A DNA stretch of 64,000 bases from Actinernus sp. WN-2022 (taxonomy: Eukaryota; Cnidaria; Anthozoa; Actiniaria; Actinernidae). Position 1 is the first letter of the stretch; every line of letters starts with the position of its first letter. Location: assembly GCA_030867875.1 (NCBI GenBank), contig JAOWCC010000577.1, positions 145,940,344 to 146,004,343 on the forward strand, given 5' to 3'. The notes under the pieces are model-generated. The model worked only from the letters and a program-made list of their open reading frames with translations, did no database searches and was not told where the DNA came from. Below are positions 53,821-64,000 of this stretch, piece by piece. A program made the translations under genes and the position numbers.

Positions 53821-54262
53821 TCGAAAAGTTTTGAGTACTTCTGTGAAGAAAGTTGACTTACAGAGAATACTCAATGTTCTACGCTTGTTTGAAATCGTGT
53901 AAATTTGACCTTTCCTGACCCATGACCGCGTAAGTAAAAGCCTGGGTCGATCCCTGGGTAGACGTCATCTCATTAATGCATTGTTCCCCATGGCGCCTTT
54001 CTATCACAATAACATCGATGCATAGAAAATATACACAGTTTGTGAGTTGTTAGTAAAGTAAAAAGTCGGTTTAGTCAACATTTAAAGTATTACTTCAAAT
54101 GATTGCAAAGTTGAATTAATTATATGATATCAAGATGACGTCTACCCAGGAATCGACCCAGGCTTTTACTTACGCGGTCATGAATCATGAAGGTCAAATT
54201 TACACGATTTCAAACAAGCGTAGAACATAAAGTATTCTCTGTAAACCAAAACTTTCTTCACA
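53815..54262. mobile_element. Foldback element H, copy 2
   Basis: Arms around CATGACCGCGTAAGTAAAAG and its inverse, with ATGGCGCCTTTCTATCAC in the middle. The right arm stops at ACTTTCTTCACAG, where the 90-bp NPHP3 array begins, so H or the array truncated the other. Confidence 0.82.
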
Positions 54263-54263
54263 G

Positions 54264-55383
54264 CAAGGTTGACTAAAGCCTCAGCTGCACGTGGGTGGTT
54301 ATAGAACCCATAGTCTACGCATAATACAATCACCTGGTCGTAGTAGACTTTAGCGAGGTTAACTAAAGCCTCAGCTACACGTGGGTGGTTATAGAACCCA
54401 TAGTCTACGCATAATACAATGACCTGGTCGTAGTAGACTTTAGCGAGGTTAACTAAAGCCTCAGCTACACGTGGGTGGTTATAGAACCCATAGTCTACGC
54501 ATAATACAATGACCTGGTCGTAGTAGACTTTAGCGAGGTTAACTAAAGCCTCAGCTACACGTGGGTGGTTATAGAACCCATAGTCTACGCATAATACAAT
54601 GACCTGGTCGTAGTAGACTTTAGCGAGGTTAACTAAAGCCTCAGCTACACGTGGGTGGTTATAGAACCCATAGTCTACGCATAATACAATGACCTGGTCG
54701 TAGTAGACTTTAGCGAGGTTAACTAAAGCCTCAGCTACACGTGGGTGGTTATAGAACCTATAGTCTACGCATAATACAATCACCTGGTCGTAGTAGACTT
54801 TAGCGAGGTTAACTAAAGCCTCAGCTACACGTGGGTGGTTATAGAACCCATAGTCTACGCATAATACAATGACCTGGTCGTAGTAGACTTTAGCGAGGTT
54901 AACTAAAGCCTCAGCTACACGTGGGTGGTTATAGAACCCATAGTCTACGCATAATACAATCACCTGGTCGTAGTAGACTTTAGCGAAGTTAACTAAAGCC
55001 TCAGCTACATGTGGGTGGTTATAGAACCCATAGTCTACGCATAATACAATCACCTGGTCGTAGTAGACTTTAGCGAGGTTAACTAAAGCTTCAGCTACAC
55101 GTGGGTGGTTATAGAACCCATAGTCTACGCATAATACAATCACCTGGTCGTAGTAGACTTTAGCGAGGTTAACTAAAGCTTCAGCTACACGTGGGTTGTT
55201 ATAGAACCCATAGTCTACGCATAATACAATCACCTGGTCGTAGTAGACTTTAGCGAGGTTAACTAAAGCCTCAGCTACACGTGGGTGGTTATAGAACCCA
55301 TAGTCTACGCATAATACAATCACCTGGTCGTAGTAGACTTTAGCGAGGTTAACTAAAGCTTCAGCTACACGTGGGTGGTTAGA
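54264..55383 (-). repeat. 90-bp tandem array spanning an NPHP3 exon-intron border (12 full units plus a partial one)
   Basis: On the minus strand each unit reads [18 protein letters not shown] (exon end) and then [12 protein letters not shown] (translated intron start). Units differ by only a few bases: for example NPRV in unit 3, HPHV/NFA in unit 5, DYRF in unit 7. Because 90 is a multiple of 3 and the intron part has no stop, all units are open in one frame (415 codons, 55425-54178). Every unit also repeats a 5' splice site, CAG|GTGATT or CAG|GTCATT. The 13th unit breaks off at foldback H. Confidence 0.95.
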
Positions 55384-55449
55384 ACCCAGGCTCTCCTCAT
55401 AGATACGCAACGCTCTCTCGTACAACGGCAGCGCTTCGGCTTGTTTGTT
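55324..55449 (-). CDS. NPHP3: NPHP3-like exon: [18 protein letters not shown], donor at the first array unit
   Basis: Acceptor CTCCGTAG, 42 codons (one full TPR) to CAG|GTGATT at 55323. The end of this exon ([18 protein letters not shown]) is the coding half of the 90-bp unit repeated below it. Reading on without splicing stays open to 54178. Confidence 0.8.
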
Positions 55450-58400
55450 CTACGGAGAGATCAAGAGATCAGCAGCCGCATTTTAATAATGGCAAAACAA
55501 AAAGCATCGAGAGGGGCCGAACAGCTTTTACCGGTCAGCTCATGTAAAATCCGTACGACCCCATCACGTGACTTTTTAAATGGTTTTGAAAGCAAAGCGC
55601 GCATGGGGCGGTACGGGTCATTGAATAAAATAGTTCATTCACGTGTAATACCATAGAGAACAAGTTACTCCCTAATTTTAACTTGAAATTTCACGAGTAA
55701 TTTATGATTTCAGATGTGAAATTTCAAACGCCGCCTTCGCGCGCTTAAAATATTTTTTTCTGCATCGTAATTTGCCTTCCATAATATTAATGGCAATCAA
55801 ATAGTGACTCGTGAAAATAGGGACTTGTTGAAATTAGGGATACATTTCACTTGTGTACTTCGATTTTGACAAACACGCGTGAAATTTATCTCTTAGTTCA
55901 CTCGTCCCCATTTGATTACCTATACAAATATCACTTTTAAATTATGTCGCTTAAAACCGGTATTTTATGGCTTAGTGAATAATATCTAATTATACGTATT
56001 ATGGCACTCACTTGTAAACACAATACCACAGCGAGATTGTTCAAAGCTGTGCCGACACTTGGATGGTTTTCTCCCAGCACCTTCTCGCGAGCTTCCAGGG
56101 CTTGTCTAAAAACACAGCAGCTATTAGTATTCCAGTGTGTGTTTACTGAACAGCGTTAAATGGTTGCACCTGTTTTGGAACACGCCGATCAAAAATGAAG
56201 TTCAACCATAAAATAGGAGTACAATAGATCAATCACCATTTTGGCTACAAACAATAGCTTTTGCACTTCCAGCCTCGTCTCTACGTCGAGTATGGAAGTG
56301 CAAGAACAATGGTTGTTATTCTGCTGGGACGCAACATGGCCGCTGCGAGATATAGGTCTATTGTGATCATCCCACAATTCGTCATTTGTCAGTCAGAAAC
56401 CTCTGATCAGAACCATATCTATTCTCCGATATTATACAGTTTGACAGTTTGAAATAAAAATACAGTTAAAAATAGTAAATATAAATGAGTATTTAAAAAG
56501 TATTGCAGTATTGTGGCGTTAAAATTGTAAAACTAGAAAACAGCGAATTGTTTCCGCCATAACAAAAACAGTTCCCTCCGCCATTTCGAATATTTCATGT
56601 AAAGCGCTCATGAAAACGAGGCGAACGATGACTCATCCGCGAATATAAAACAAACAAGTGAATTATCTTTAAAACAAATTCGCTGTACAATCGTGTAATA
56701 TTTCTATCTACAGTCGTGGCTTGCTTTTCATTTTGAAAAATGAGGGCACGTCTCCCACGTTTTAAAAAAACTGAGGAGAGATTTTCAATTCTTTTGGGAG
56801 ACCATTTCTTGTTCTCCTGAAAACGAGGGGTTCTTTCTCTCTATTATATCTTTGATTTTGTTACCTATCTAGTCTATGGCATATGGAAATGCCAAATTTC
56901 GAGTATAATTTGAACTTGCAAGTCGCTCAAGATAAATAAGTCCTCGAAGACAAAAATATATAATGACTTTGAAACCTCAAGCTCGCTCGAGCTAGCCAGC
57001 TATTCAACATGTGCTCAGCCAATAATTAAGGCCCCCTCGAGGGAGTAGCAACTGTTCCCCAGTCTCCAAAGGTCGTGAACAGTGCTGCATTAAAAATGCT
57101 GGACACTCTGCAACGAGATGATAAATGATACACAGCTAATGATGGGGGGGGGGGGGGATTGATTCCCCCGTTTGCGAATATCGGAGGAGATTTTCGAAAA
57201 ACAGGTGCAAATTCTCGCAAAATCATGCCGAAGCGCGAGCCCTGACAGTACTTGGATCAATCCTGGCTTCTGGGAAACCCCCACCCCTCCCCACACTTCA
57301 CCCTAACCTTTAATGGTTTTAAAATCATTAATAGAACGATACATATCCAAGGGAGGGGTGGGTGGGTAGTTTCCCAGAAACCGAGATTGGTCCCAGTACT
57401 AAGACTCTCCTAGCGTCACTCGAGTCACCGTTAGCCTCGTTTGCATGCACTTTACATGACAATGGCGGAATGAACTGTGAGGGGGAGTACTGAATCCGTT
57501 CGCATATATCGCAGGGAATGCCTGTCTATTATTTCCAAATGTCGTCTGTAGCGACTGTACAATCTGATGGGTATCAATAGAGACTACGTCTCGCCAAAAT
57601 ACGAACCATGGCTCGACCAAACTCGCCCTGATATTATGCCAAATCGAACCACAATTGCCTGGAGTGATTACACTTAAACATTACAAATATAAATGTCTCT
57701 TATAAATCCAGTGTATACTCGATCATTTCGTGTTGTTACCTATAAAGCGGCTCGGCCTTGGCATACTTTCCCTAAAAAAGGAAAGAAACGTTTACAAGTT
57801 GTATATAAATCATAGTTTTACACCTGTCAATTAAAAACAATTCGGACCAATCAGAAGGCAGCAATGTTGCCTCGGGAAGACAGGACCGCCACGTGGTACT
57901 GATAGCATGTCAGAAGGGGAGGAGAACACAAACTTGAGTTTGTCGCAAAGATTTAAGAAATTCAGCAAATGGTAGGAAATTTATTTCTTCCTTACGCCCT
58001 GTTTCCGCCACAAGCGTTTTGGACACGGCACTCCTAACTTGGGCACGGCACTCCTAACATGGGCACGGCACTACTAACATGGGCACGGCACTCCTAACAT
58101 GGGCACGGCACTCCTAACATGGGCACAGCACTCCTAACATGGGCACGGCACTCCACTCCAAACAAGACTACCTTTTCACAGGGTCTCAGCATCCCTAGAT
58201 TTTCGCGCATGCGTACCAGGAACATTTCCATTTACACCACAAAAATAAAGTGTCATGGCAAACAATTTTGGCACGCGTACCATAAATTTAGGTGTACCAT
58301 GCCCAAATTAGGAATGCCATGCCCAAATTAGGAGTGCCGTGCCCAAATTAGGAGTACTGTGCCCAAAATGCTCGTCGTGTACACTGGGCTATAAACAGTT

Positions 58401-61400
58401 ACCTATTTGCACCCTCCAGCGCATGGCACTGATCTGCTAATCGAGGCTGGGTTGCTACAAGGTCGTTGGGAATGTTACCAAGACAATCGCCAAACTCAGT
58501 CTTTTCCGTGTTTGTTTTGAATGTACCCGGTTAAAATTGTTGGCCATAGCAATAGTAACTAAAAAGAAGGCTAATTATGCGGCTGTCGGACTATATATGA
58601 ATTAGTTTTTCCGATTGGTTCTTTGTCTACTGATCTCATTATGATCGATGGCTTACCTGCTTTTTGCAGAGGACAGCAAGATGCGTAACGGTTGATGCTA
58701 CACAGGCGTGGTGAAGAGGAAATACCTACCAGGAGAAAGCATGTTCGTTAGTGGGAATGTTAGAAAGATTTTATTGATAAACATATCCTACCTTCAGTCG
58801 AATTTCCAGTGCTCTTTCATATAGCGGTTCCGCTTTATCATACCTGTAAAAACATGGACATTTACAATGACTTTTTTTCATCTAGAAGATATGTAGAGGA
58901 AATCGCATGAACGCGAGTGCTATACTTTATTTATGGGCACTGTGTGATATTTTGAAAGTTCTAATAATCGCACGAGCCTTTAGGCGAGTGCAATTTGAGA
59001 ACTTCCAAAATATCACCCAGCTAGTGCCCATAAATCAAGTATAGCACGAGCAGTTATTTTTTTATTTATAATATATTGAGCAAACATTTGCTGAGGGCGT
59101 GCGAGTGCACTCTAACCTTTTTATGCACTCGTTATTGACCAATCAGAATCCATCTATTTTTGTTGAGTTATTATAAATAACAATACCATGATCACCTCGG
59201 TTTAGAGACATTTAGGGTGCGCTCGATTGACCGACCGTATTCCGGAATAGGAATAGATGGAATAGTCTCTGGAAATTACTGGTTCGGGTAAATTTTGCAC
59301 TGTAAGCAATACAATACAATACAATACAATACAATATTCTTTATTTACAGAGGGAAGACACATTAACCTTACATAGTTATCTAACATGCGGCCCTCATGC
59401 TTGCTGATATATGACATTCAGGATACATTTAGTATTCCGGTGGCTAAAAAATCCCAGTATAAACGATTTGTTGTGATCATTCTGTGTATTCTTATTCCGG
59501 AATATGGTCAATCGAACGCACCCTTAATCTCTAAATTCACTCATCAGCATGCATACATTTTCTAATTTTCCCTCATTGACAAGCAAGAGGGAAAATTAGA
59601 AGGGCATGCACACTGATGAGGGAACATTGGACTGTCCCTTTGCACACCGGGTTATAGCGCAATGCTCGTTAACCCTGTACACTACCTACCTTATGGCTCA
59701 AGAAAGTTCTCTTCATTTCTCAAACCCGCTTCTTCCATGTGGGATACTTAAAACCATAGACGTGACGTAATTAAACCATGCATGCGCTTGGAATATTTAG
59801 TCAACCACATAATTACATTGTATTTTAGTGGTATTCTTCTAAAAGACAACATGCTTGTCCCCAGGGGAAGCCAGGGTCATTCAATCAATGACGCTCAATC
59901 AAGCATAATAACAAAACGCTTTCGAAAGCAACTCAACTGCAGCGTCTTTAGCTTAAGCAGAGAAAAAAAAAACTTCTCAGAGATTTTCTCCGTTCCTCGG
60001 AGTGATAGCATGACATTTCGTGAAATTAGTGATTCAATTTTCCCTCGAGCCGTGGGAGGATCTGTAAAAGTCCCTTCGCCTGCGGCGTCGGAACTTCCAT
60101 AAATCCTCCCTCGGCTCTCGGGGAAATTTAATCACTAATTCCTTCATGCCATGCTATTACTTATAATAGTATAATAGAGCAATTCAACCCCTAAGAATCC
60201 AAACATCACATAGCGGCTACCAGGAGTTATGGATACGGCACCAAAAAAAAAGATTCAAAATTCTGTTCTGTCCATTAGGAACTTCAATATAATCGTCTGT
60301 CGAGACAATGTCTTCACGTAACTTTGGGTTCATTTCTAATAAATATGATTTTACTGTTAAGTTGTCACCGATCTGTCGATATTCCCTTCTTGTTTACAAA
60401 CACTACTAGTTAAAACATGTTTACATTTTTTCCATACGTTCCTTAAGGTTACCATATTTACGGATCAGACTTAAGTCTATAGATGGGTTTCACTCAATCC
60501 CCAGAGATTCAAATGACAAAGGGCATGGCGGTCGTGTTGGTGTACCTAACAAAAGAAGCTAATGAAGAATCTATTGTTAAAGGTACACCAACATGGCCGT
60601 CGTGATGTCATGTGTAACCCATCTAGTAGATCGGTTGTCGACTGAGTGTTGCGAGGTAATTAGGTGTTGCTTTCGAATTTGGGCTCTACCTCGGTGTAAC
60701 AACCTCAGACTGCGTCACAAAACTCCCTTTGTTAACTATGAATAATTTGAGACTTAGATTATTTCCCGAGCACCCGAAGCGGCACTTATTAAATTTTACA
60801 AGAAATTGGGGAGCCTCTACTTGAAAAACAATTCATTGCGCTCAGCGTAGGAATCGAAACCAGGAAAATAAGATTTATTAAACGACTGACACAACCCTAC
60901 CCTAACCGCGTATTTTTATCCACTAATGATGAGTAGGTGCATAATTTATAGTATTATAGTATTCAATACACTCTAATTGTAATACAACTACTCACCGAGC
61001 GTGCGAGGGCATGGTCTCTAGGGAATGGTTCTTACACCGAGGTAAACCCAAAATTTGATTGGTTAGTTATCCACGATTGCGTTTACTTTTCCTCCTGATT
61101 GGTTGAAGTAAAACCAATCGTGAATTACTTCAGTTCGTGATTGGTTGAAGTAAAACCAATCACGAATTACTTCAATTCGTGATTGGTTGAAGTAAAACCA
61201 ATCATGAATTACTTCAGTTCGTGATTGGTTGAAGTAAAACCAATCGTGAATTACTTCAGTTCGTGATTGGTTGAAGTAAAACCAATCACGAATTACTTCA
61301 ATTCGTGATTGGTTGAAGTAAAACCAATCATGAATTGTTCAAGTAAAACCAATCATGAATTACTTCAGTTCGTGATTGGCTCATTGCGTTTTTACTTGCT

Positions 61401-63847
61401 CCTGATTGGCTACTTTGGTTTTGGTTTTGGTTTTAAGACACTCAATCGAAAACCACTCTACCCAGCAGCTAAACATAGCTAGGTGAATAGATTTGACGTG
61501 TAATAGCGCGCCATCGGCTGTATTGGTAAAGAGAAGTTGCAAACGATGTTCTTACATTTTCTGATCATTGTAGAGAGCCGCCAGGTTGTGAAGGGACTGA
61601 GCCACCTCGGGGTGTTCTTGGCCAAGAACTTCTTCTCGCATAGTCAGCGAACGCTGGAAGAATGACTTCGAAGCCCTGTCACATAACATATGTTTACATA
61701 TATCATTTAGCCCCAATCCACAATAGAGCTATTTGTGTAACTCTCAAGCTGAGCAAGGTGAAGTACAGAAGGCAAAACCGCGTCACGCAATCCAGTCTCA
61801 TACAGATGACGCTAACTGGGTAGAGAAGTATTTCAAAACGTCGGATTAACTTCCAACTTCTTAGCTAGCCTGTTGTGGGGCCACTATGACCAATTATTGA
61901 AGCCCACCTTAACGCTAGGTCTATACATTTAGAGATAATATTTATGGTGTTTTGAACGAATTTTCACCTTCAAGGTGGATTACCACTGTCGCGTATTTTT
62001 ACGTACATATGGAAGTCAAAAGAGCGTCAAGAAAACGACCGAAAATAATTGCGCTGTCGTGTTTAAAGTGTATATGAGCCCACTTTTTTATCATTAAAAT
62101 GGATTCTATATTAAATGAATAGGTGAATAGTAACATATTTCTTCATTTGAATGTTGCGTCTCTGAATTATAGAGGTTTCTATTTCCAATATGCTAATTAT
62201 GTGATGTCACAGGAGGCCACCAAAAGGTCATTTCTTTCTCCTTGTGAATAAAACTATTGCTGATTTATGCAAAATATTTGGTAAAATCACTGATATAAGG
62301 CCCAAATATAACATGGGTGTGTAGAAAAAAAAATGAAGCTCTGTCAGCACCTTTCTGTATAATAAATAAGGCCTACTGTGACATCACATCATTAGCATAT
62401 TAGAAATAAAAACCTCTAAAACTCATGGAGGCAGAGAAAAAAAATAATTTAATTTAGCACGGAGCCTCGTACTGAAACCTTTGTGCGTGACAAGTAAAGC
62501 ACATTGCGGAAGTGGGCTATTGAAGAAATATTTTACTGTGAGGGGAATTTGGGTATCGTCATACTAAAAAAGCCTCCACTGTTTCATTCTATCGCAACAC
62601 AAAAGCATTAGTTACACATGTCTCTCCCGACAAATGTAAATATCTAATTTTGGATTACTAAGGGAAGAACACCTTTTCTTTACTTACTCGTGATTGTTCT
62701 GCAGGTAATACAAGACGCCCAATTCATTGAGGGACTTTGCAACCTCGTGGCTACCAGGTCCTACAGCAAGTTCTTCAACCTGCAGCATTTTTCTTTTCAG
62801 AGTCAGGTTACCAATCTATTGAAACAAAACTCCAATTAAAACACTGAACTTTGTATTTGTTACAAGCTTAATAATAATTATAAATCTCGTCATCACTGCA
62901 CAGGGATCCCATGAGACAGTTAGATGCATGCGCATAATCAGTGCAATCAGTTCAGCCAACCTCAGTTGTGAGGAAAGAATTTCACTGATCCCTTGGTGCA
63001 GTTTGATGACTCGATAGAATTCCAATCAAACTTCAACTTACAGGTAATTCTCGTTTAATTATTCAATTATCATTCGACTCTCTCCCATCCCGCATTCTGA
63101 TTGGTTGATTCACCTGCAAATAACTGACTACAAACAACGGTCCGTGCATGCGCACTATTGACCACTGCGTTTGCTGTTGGTAACTCAAAGTTCAAGTTTG
63201 ATACTCTGTAGGTAATGTTATATTTTGTCGAATGATAAACAATTATTGAACTCGACTATCGCAAAATATCATGATTTGTTCGTGTTTGCTGTCAGTTATT
63301 TGCCTGCACTGCAGCTCGCCTAGCCTGCGAATACAATCAAAACATGGCCCCCGAGAGAGACGTCTGCGTCTTGAGACGGAAAATTCCATACTGATGACGT
63401 TTCGCGGACAGGATCTGGTCGCGTCATTTGATTGGCTTTTATATGATAATTAGGCAAACTAGCCAATCAAATGACGCGACCAGATCCTGTCCGCGAATCG
63501 TTATCAGTATGGAATTTTCCATCTCAAGATGCAGATGTATTTCTCGGGGGCCATGTTTTGATTGTGGTTCCCGATGCGAGACGGCTGTATTCGCAGGCTA
63601 CAGCTCGCCAAGAACAATTTGGATTTATTAACTGCACGTGCGTGTTCTTAGCTAGCTCCTAGGCATTACCTGTATAAATAAATGAATGATTGATTGATTG
63701 TGTTAATATTAGATATTTGACGTCTGTATTTGATAATCTGATAGTCGATAAATGACATGGTAGTATAATATTACGACCATTACCGCTGATCCTGATTTCT
63801 GACGGATGGTGATGGCTCTCTTATGATATGGTTCGGCCAAATTATAC
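55324..63847 (-). CDS. NPHP3: Nephrocystin-3-like TPR protein, C-terminal part (8 exons, 5' end outside the window)
   Basis: Minus-strand exons: 63847-63784, 62815-62688, 61675-61556, 58843-58792, 58725-58657, 57771-57740, 56105-56012 and 55449-55324. All have AG/GT borders, and all phases fit (0, 2, 2, 0, 0, 2, 0). Joined, they give about 200 residues of TPR repeats of the 42-residue kinesin-light-chain/NPHP3 kind. Order and wording follow the end of vertebrate nephrocystin-3 as I know it: [12 protein letters not shown], then [38 protein letters not shown], and [18 protein letters not shown]. In animals NPHP3 is a ciliary inversin-compartment protein; its TPRs bind partners. The large NPHP3 N-terminal part would lie beyond 64000. 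The expected last TPR exon was not found left of the 90-bp array. A paralogous TPR protein cannot be excluded. Confidence 0.82.
55649..55922. mobile_element. Palindromic MITE in the NPHP3 intron, second copy
   Basis: Inverse copy of 42409-42696 (ACCATAGAGAACAAG at one end, CGTCCCCATTTGATTACC at the other). No coding capacity. Confidence 0.75.
56012..56105 (-). CDS. NPHP3: NPHP3-like exon: [18 protein letters not shown]
   Basis: Acceptor TTTTTAG, donor CAA|GTGAGT. Encodes [20 protein letters not shown], a regular TPR. Confidence 0.82.
57245..57402. repeat. Hairpin with C-rich arms in the NPHP3 intron
   Basis: Arms AGTACTTGGATCAATCCTGG and an imperfect inverse ending CCCAGTACT, each with ACCCCTCCC or GGGAGGGGT inside. 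A nearby G run (57145-57158) is separate. Confidence 0.65.
57740..57771 (-). CDS. NPHP3: NPHP3-like exon: [11 protein letters not shown]
   Basis: Acceptor CTTTTTTAG, donor AG|GTAACA. 32-nt micro-exon, first helix of the next TPR. Confidence 0.75.
58012..58375. repeat. Foldback with 20-bp tandem units in the NPHP3 intron
   Basis: The left arm has about six units of GGGCACGGCACTCCTAACAT. The right arm holds the inverse with drift (CCCAAATTAGGAGTGCCGTG). Flanks are CACAAGCGTTTTGG and CCAAAATGCTCGTCGTG. Confidence 0.82.
58657..58725 (-). CDS. NPHP3: NPHP3-like exon: [15 protein letters not shown]
   Basis: Acceptor CTCCTGGTAG, donor CAG|GTAAGC. Exactly 23 codons, second half of the same TPR, in phase with both neighbours. 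Too short for an ORF scan. Confidence 0.75.
58792..58843 (-). CDS. NPHP3: NPHP3-like exon: [17 protein letters not shown]
   Basis: Acceptor TTTTTACAG, donor AAG|GTAGGA. 52 nt, first half of a TPR. The intron to the next exon is only 66 bp. Confidence 0.8.
58905..59065. repeat. Hairpin MITE in the NPHP3 intron
   Basis: The arms GAGTGCTATACTTTATTTAT and ATAAATCAAGTATAGCAC pair, and GAAAGTTCT pairs with the inverse AGAACTTCC-like segment. Confidence 0.7.
59215..59523. mobile_element. PIF/Harbinger-like MITE, TTA target duplication, with a nested LINE tail
   Basis: Ends are GGGTGCGCTCGATTGACC and GGTCAATCGAACGCACCC, with TTA at 59212-59214 and 59524-59526. The middle (about 59303-59420) is an (AATAC)n LINE 3' tail like 12009-12112. 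Confidence 0.82.
59990..60627. repeat. Two hairpin MITE-like repeats in the NPHP3 intron
   Basis: About 59990-60170: GTGATAGCATGACATTTCGTG pairs with the segment ending CATGCCATGCTATTAC. About 60482-60627: AGATGGGTTTCACTC pairs with GTGTAACCCATCT, and inside them GGTGTACCT pairs with AGGTACACC. Confidence 0.65.
61093..61390. repeat. 42-bp palindromic tandem array in the NPHP3 intron
   Basis: About seven units of TTCGTGATTGGTTGAAGTAA plus AACCAATCACGAATTACTTC. Each unit is itself a hairpin (CGTGATTGGTT with AACCAATCACG), so the array could form many cruciforms. Related single sites are at 40200-40280. Confidence 0.92.
61556..61675 (-). CDS. NPHP3: NPHP3-like exon: TPR with [17 protein letters not shown]
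   Basis: Acceptor GTGACAG, donor AT|GTAAG. Encodes a full 40-residue TPR ([20 protein letters not shown]). Confidence 0.82.
62135..62460. repeat. Foldback MITE in the NPHP3 intron
   Basis: Arms CCAATATGCTAATTATGTGA and TCACATCATTAGCATATTAG, plus AGAGGTTTCTATTT with AAATAAAAACCTCT. Middle unrelated, non-coding. Confidence 0.75.
62688..62815 (-). CDS. NPHP3: NPHP3-like exon: [12 protein letters not shown]
   Basis: Acceptor CAATAG, donor GA|GTAAGT. The most diagnostic exon: [13 protein letters not shown] and [14 protein letters not shown] match the spacing of nephrocystin-3 before its C-terminal TPR block. Confidence 0.82.
63321..63600. mobile_element. MULE-like MITE, 9-bp target duplication CAGCTCGCC, copy 2
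   Basis: 280-bp hairpin bounded by TAGCCTGCGAATACAATCAA and the inverse. CAGCTCGCC occurs at 63312-63320 and 63601-63609. Same TAGCCTGC end and target length as 34572-34783. Overlapping ORFs on both strands are by-products of the palindrome. Confidence 0.9.
63784..63847 (-). CDS. NPHP3: NPHP3-like exon: TPR helix pair [16 protein letters not shown]
   Basis: Acceptor CCTGCAG, donor GCG|GTAATG. One base plus 21 codons. First exon of the gene visible in the window. Confidence 0.78.
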
Positions 63848-64000
63848 CTGCAGGTGAGATACAAACTATTGTCATCATAAAGCACTGGGAAATCGAACCA
63901 TTTACTGAAGAACTGTGTAGAAAGTGTTTCTAATTGTGTGAGCATTTTACAGACTTTGTAAAATGTTTGCAAAGCGTCTATGACTGCACACACTGGCAGA

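Noticed and set aside
54264..55383. CRISPR-like regular repeats
   Set aside because: Units are contiguous with no unique spacers, and the sequence is an animal exon-intron border.
58381..58510. Extra TPR-like exon on the minus strand ([18 protein letters not shown])
   Set aside because: It would end in phase 2, which does not fit the phase-0 join between the neighbouring NPHP3 exons, and the TPR consensus is poor.
63271..63662. Overlapping plus-strand ORFs
   Set aside because: They lie across a palindromic MITE, whose two arms read open in mirrored frames.

Overview
The window is animal nuclear DNA, most likely from an anthozoan cnidarian such as a stony coral or anemone. It has spliced genes with GT-AG introns, a eukaryotic tRNA-Glu, tRNA-derived SINEs, CR1/L2-type LINEs, a DIRS/Ngaro retroelement and many foldback DNA transposons. 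Animal host is firm from the gene content; Cnidaria is an inference from the repeat types and was not tested. Nothing bacterial or viral was seen.

Two host protein genes can be rebuilt exon by exon. On the + strand (3130-13065) six exons join in frame into a 516-residue, lysine/arginine-rich protein with a clear signal peptide and no family I recognise. On the - strand (63847 down to about 54264) eight exons join in frame into the C-terminal TPR region of a nephrocystin-3 (NPHP3)-like protein. The last recognisable TPR exon has been blown up into a 90-bp tandem array of 12 full units plus a partial one. Each unit contains the exon end, the 5' splice site and the start of the intron, and the whole array stays open. 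A tRNA-Glu(CTC) gene lies at 18688-18759, and a Myb/SANT-like exon at about 52420-52652.

The rest is a repeat graveyard. 1-3100: edge of a DIRS-like element, a SINE, unassigned DNA. 3.2-12.6 kb: introns of the secreted-protein gene, loaded with foldbacks, a SINE, tandem arrays and MITEs. 13-15 kb: satellite with one MITE in it. 15.8-18.6 kb: long-TIR element with two nested MITEs. 19.5-25.8 kb: LINE A with a 20-bp target duplication, split by a TA-target transposon that itself hosts another foldback. 26-37.3 kb: one fossil LINE (LINE C) broken by four insertions and by a precise 853-bp internal inversion; one insertion is a PIF/Harbinger element that carries a third LINE and a MULE-type MITE. 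37.3-44 kb: MITEs and a SINE. 44.3-50.9 kb: a nearly complete DIRS/Ngaro-like element with split direct repeats, inserted in a foldback. 53.8-54.3 kb: a second copy of that foldback, abutting the NPHP3 array. 55-64 kb: NPHP3 introns with more MITEs and a cruciform-forming array.

Nested order gives relative age. For example LINE C is older than the Harbinger element in it, which is older than the LINE and MITE inside that. No operon-like organisation exists. The genes are independent, and the structural interest lies in how the repeats have remodelled them.
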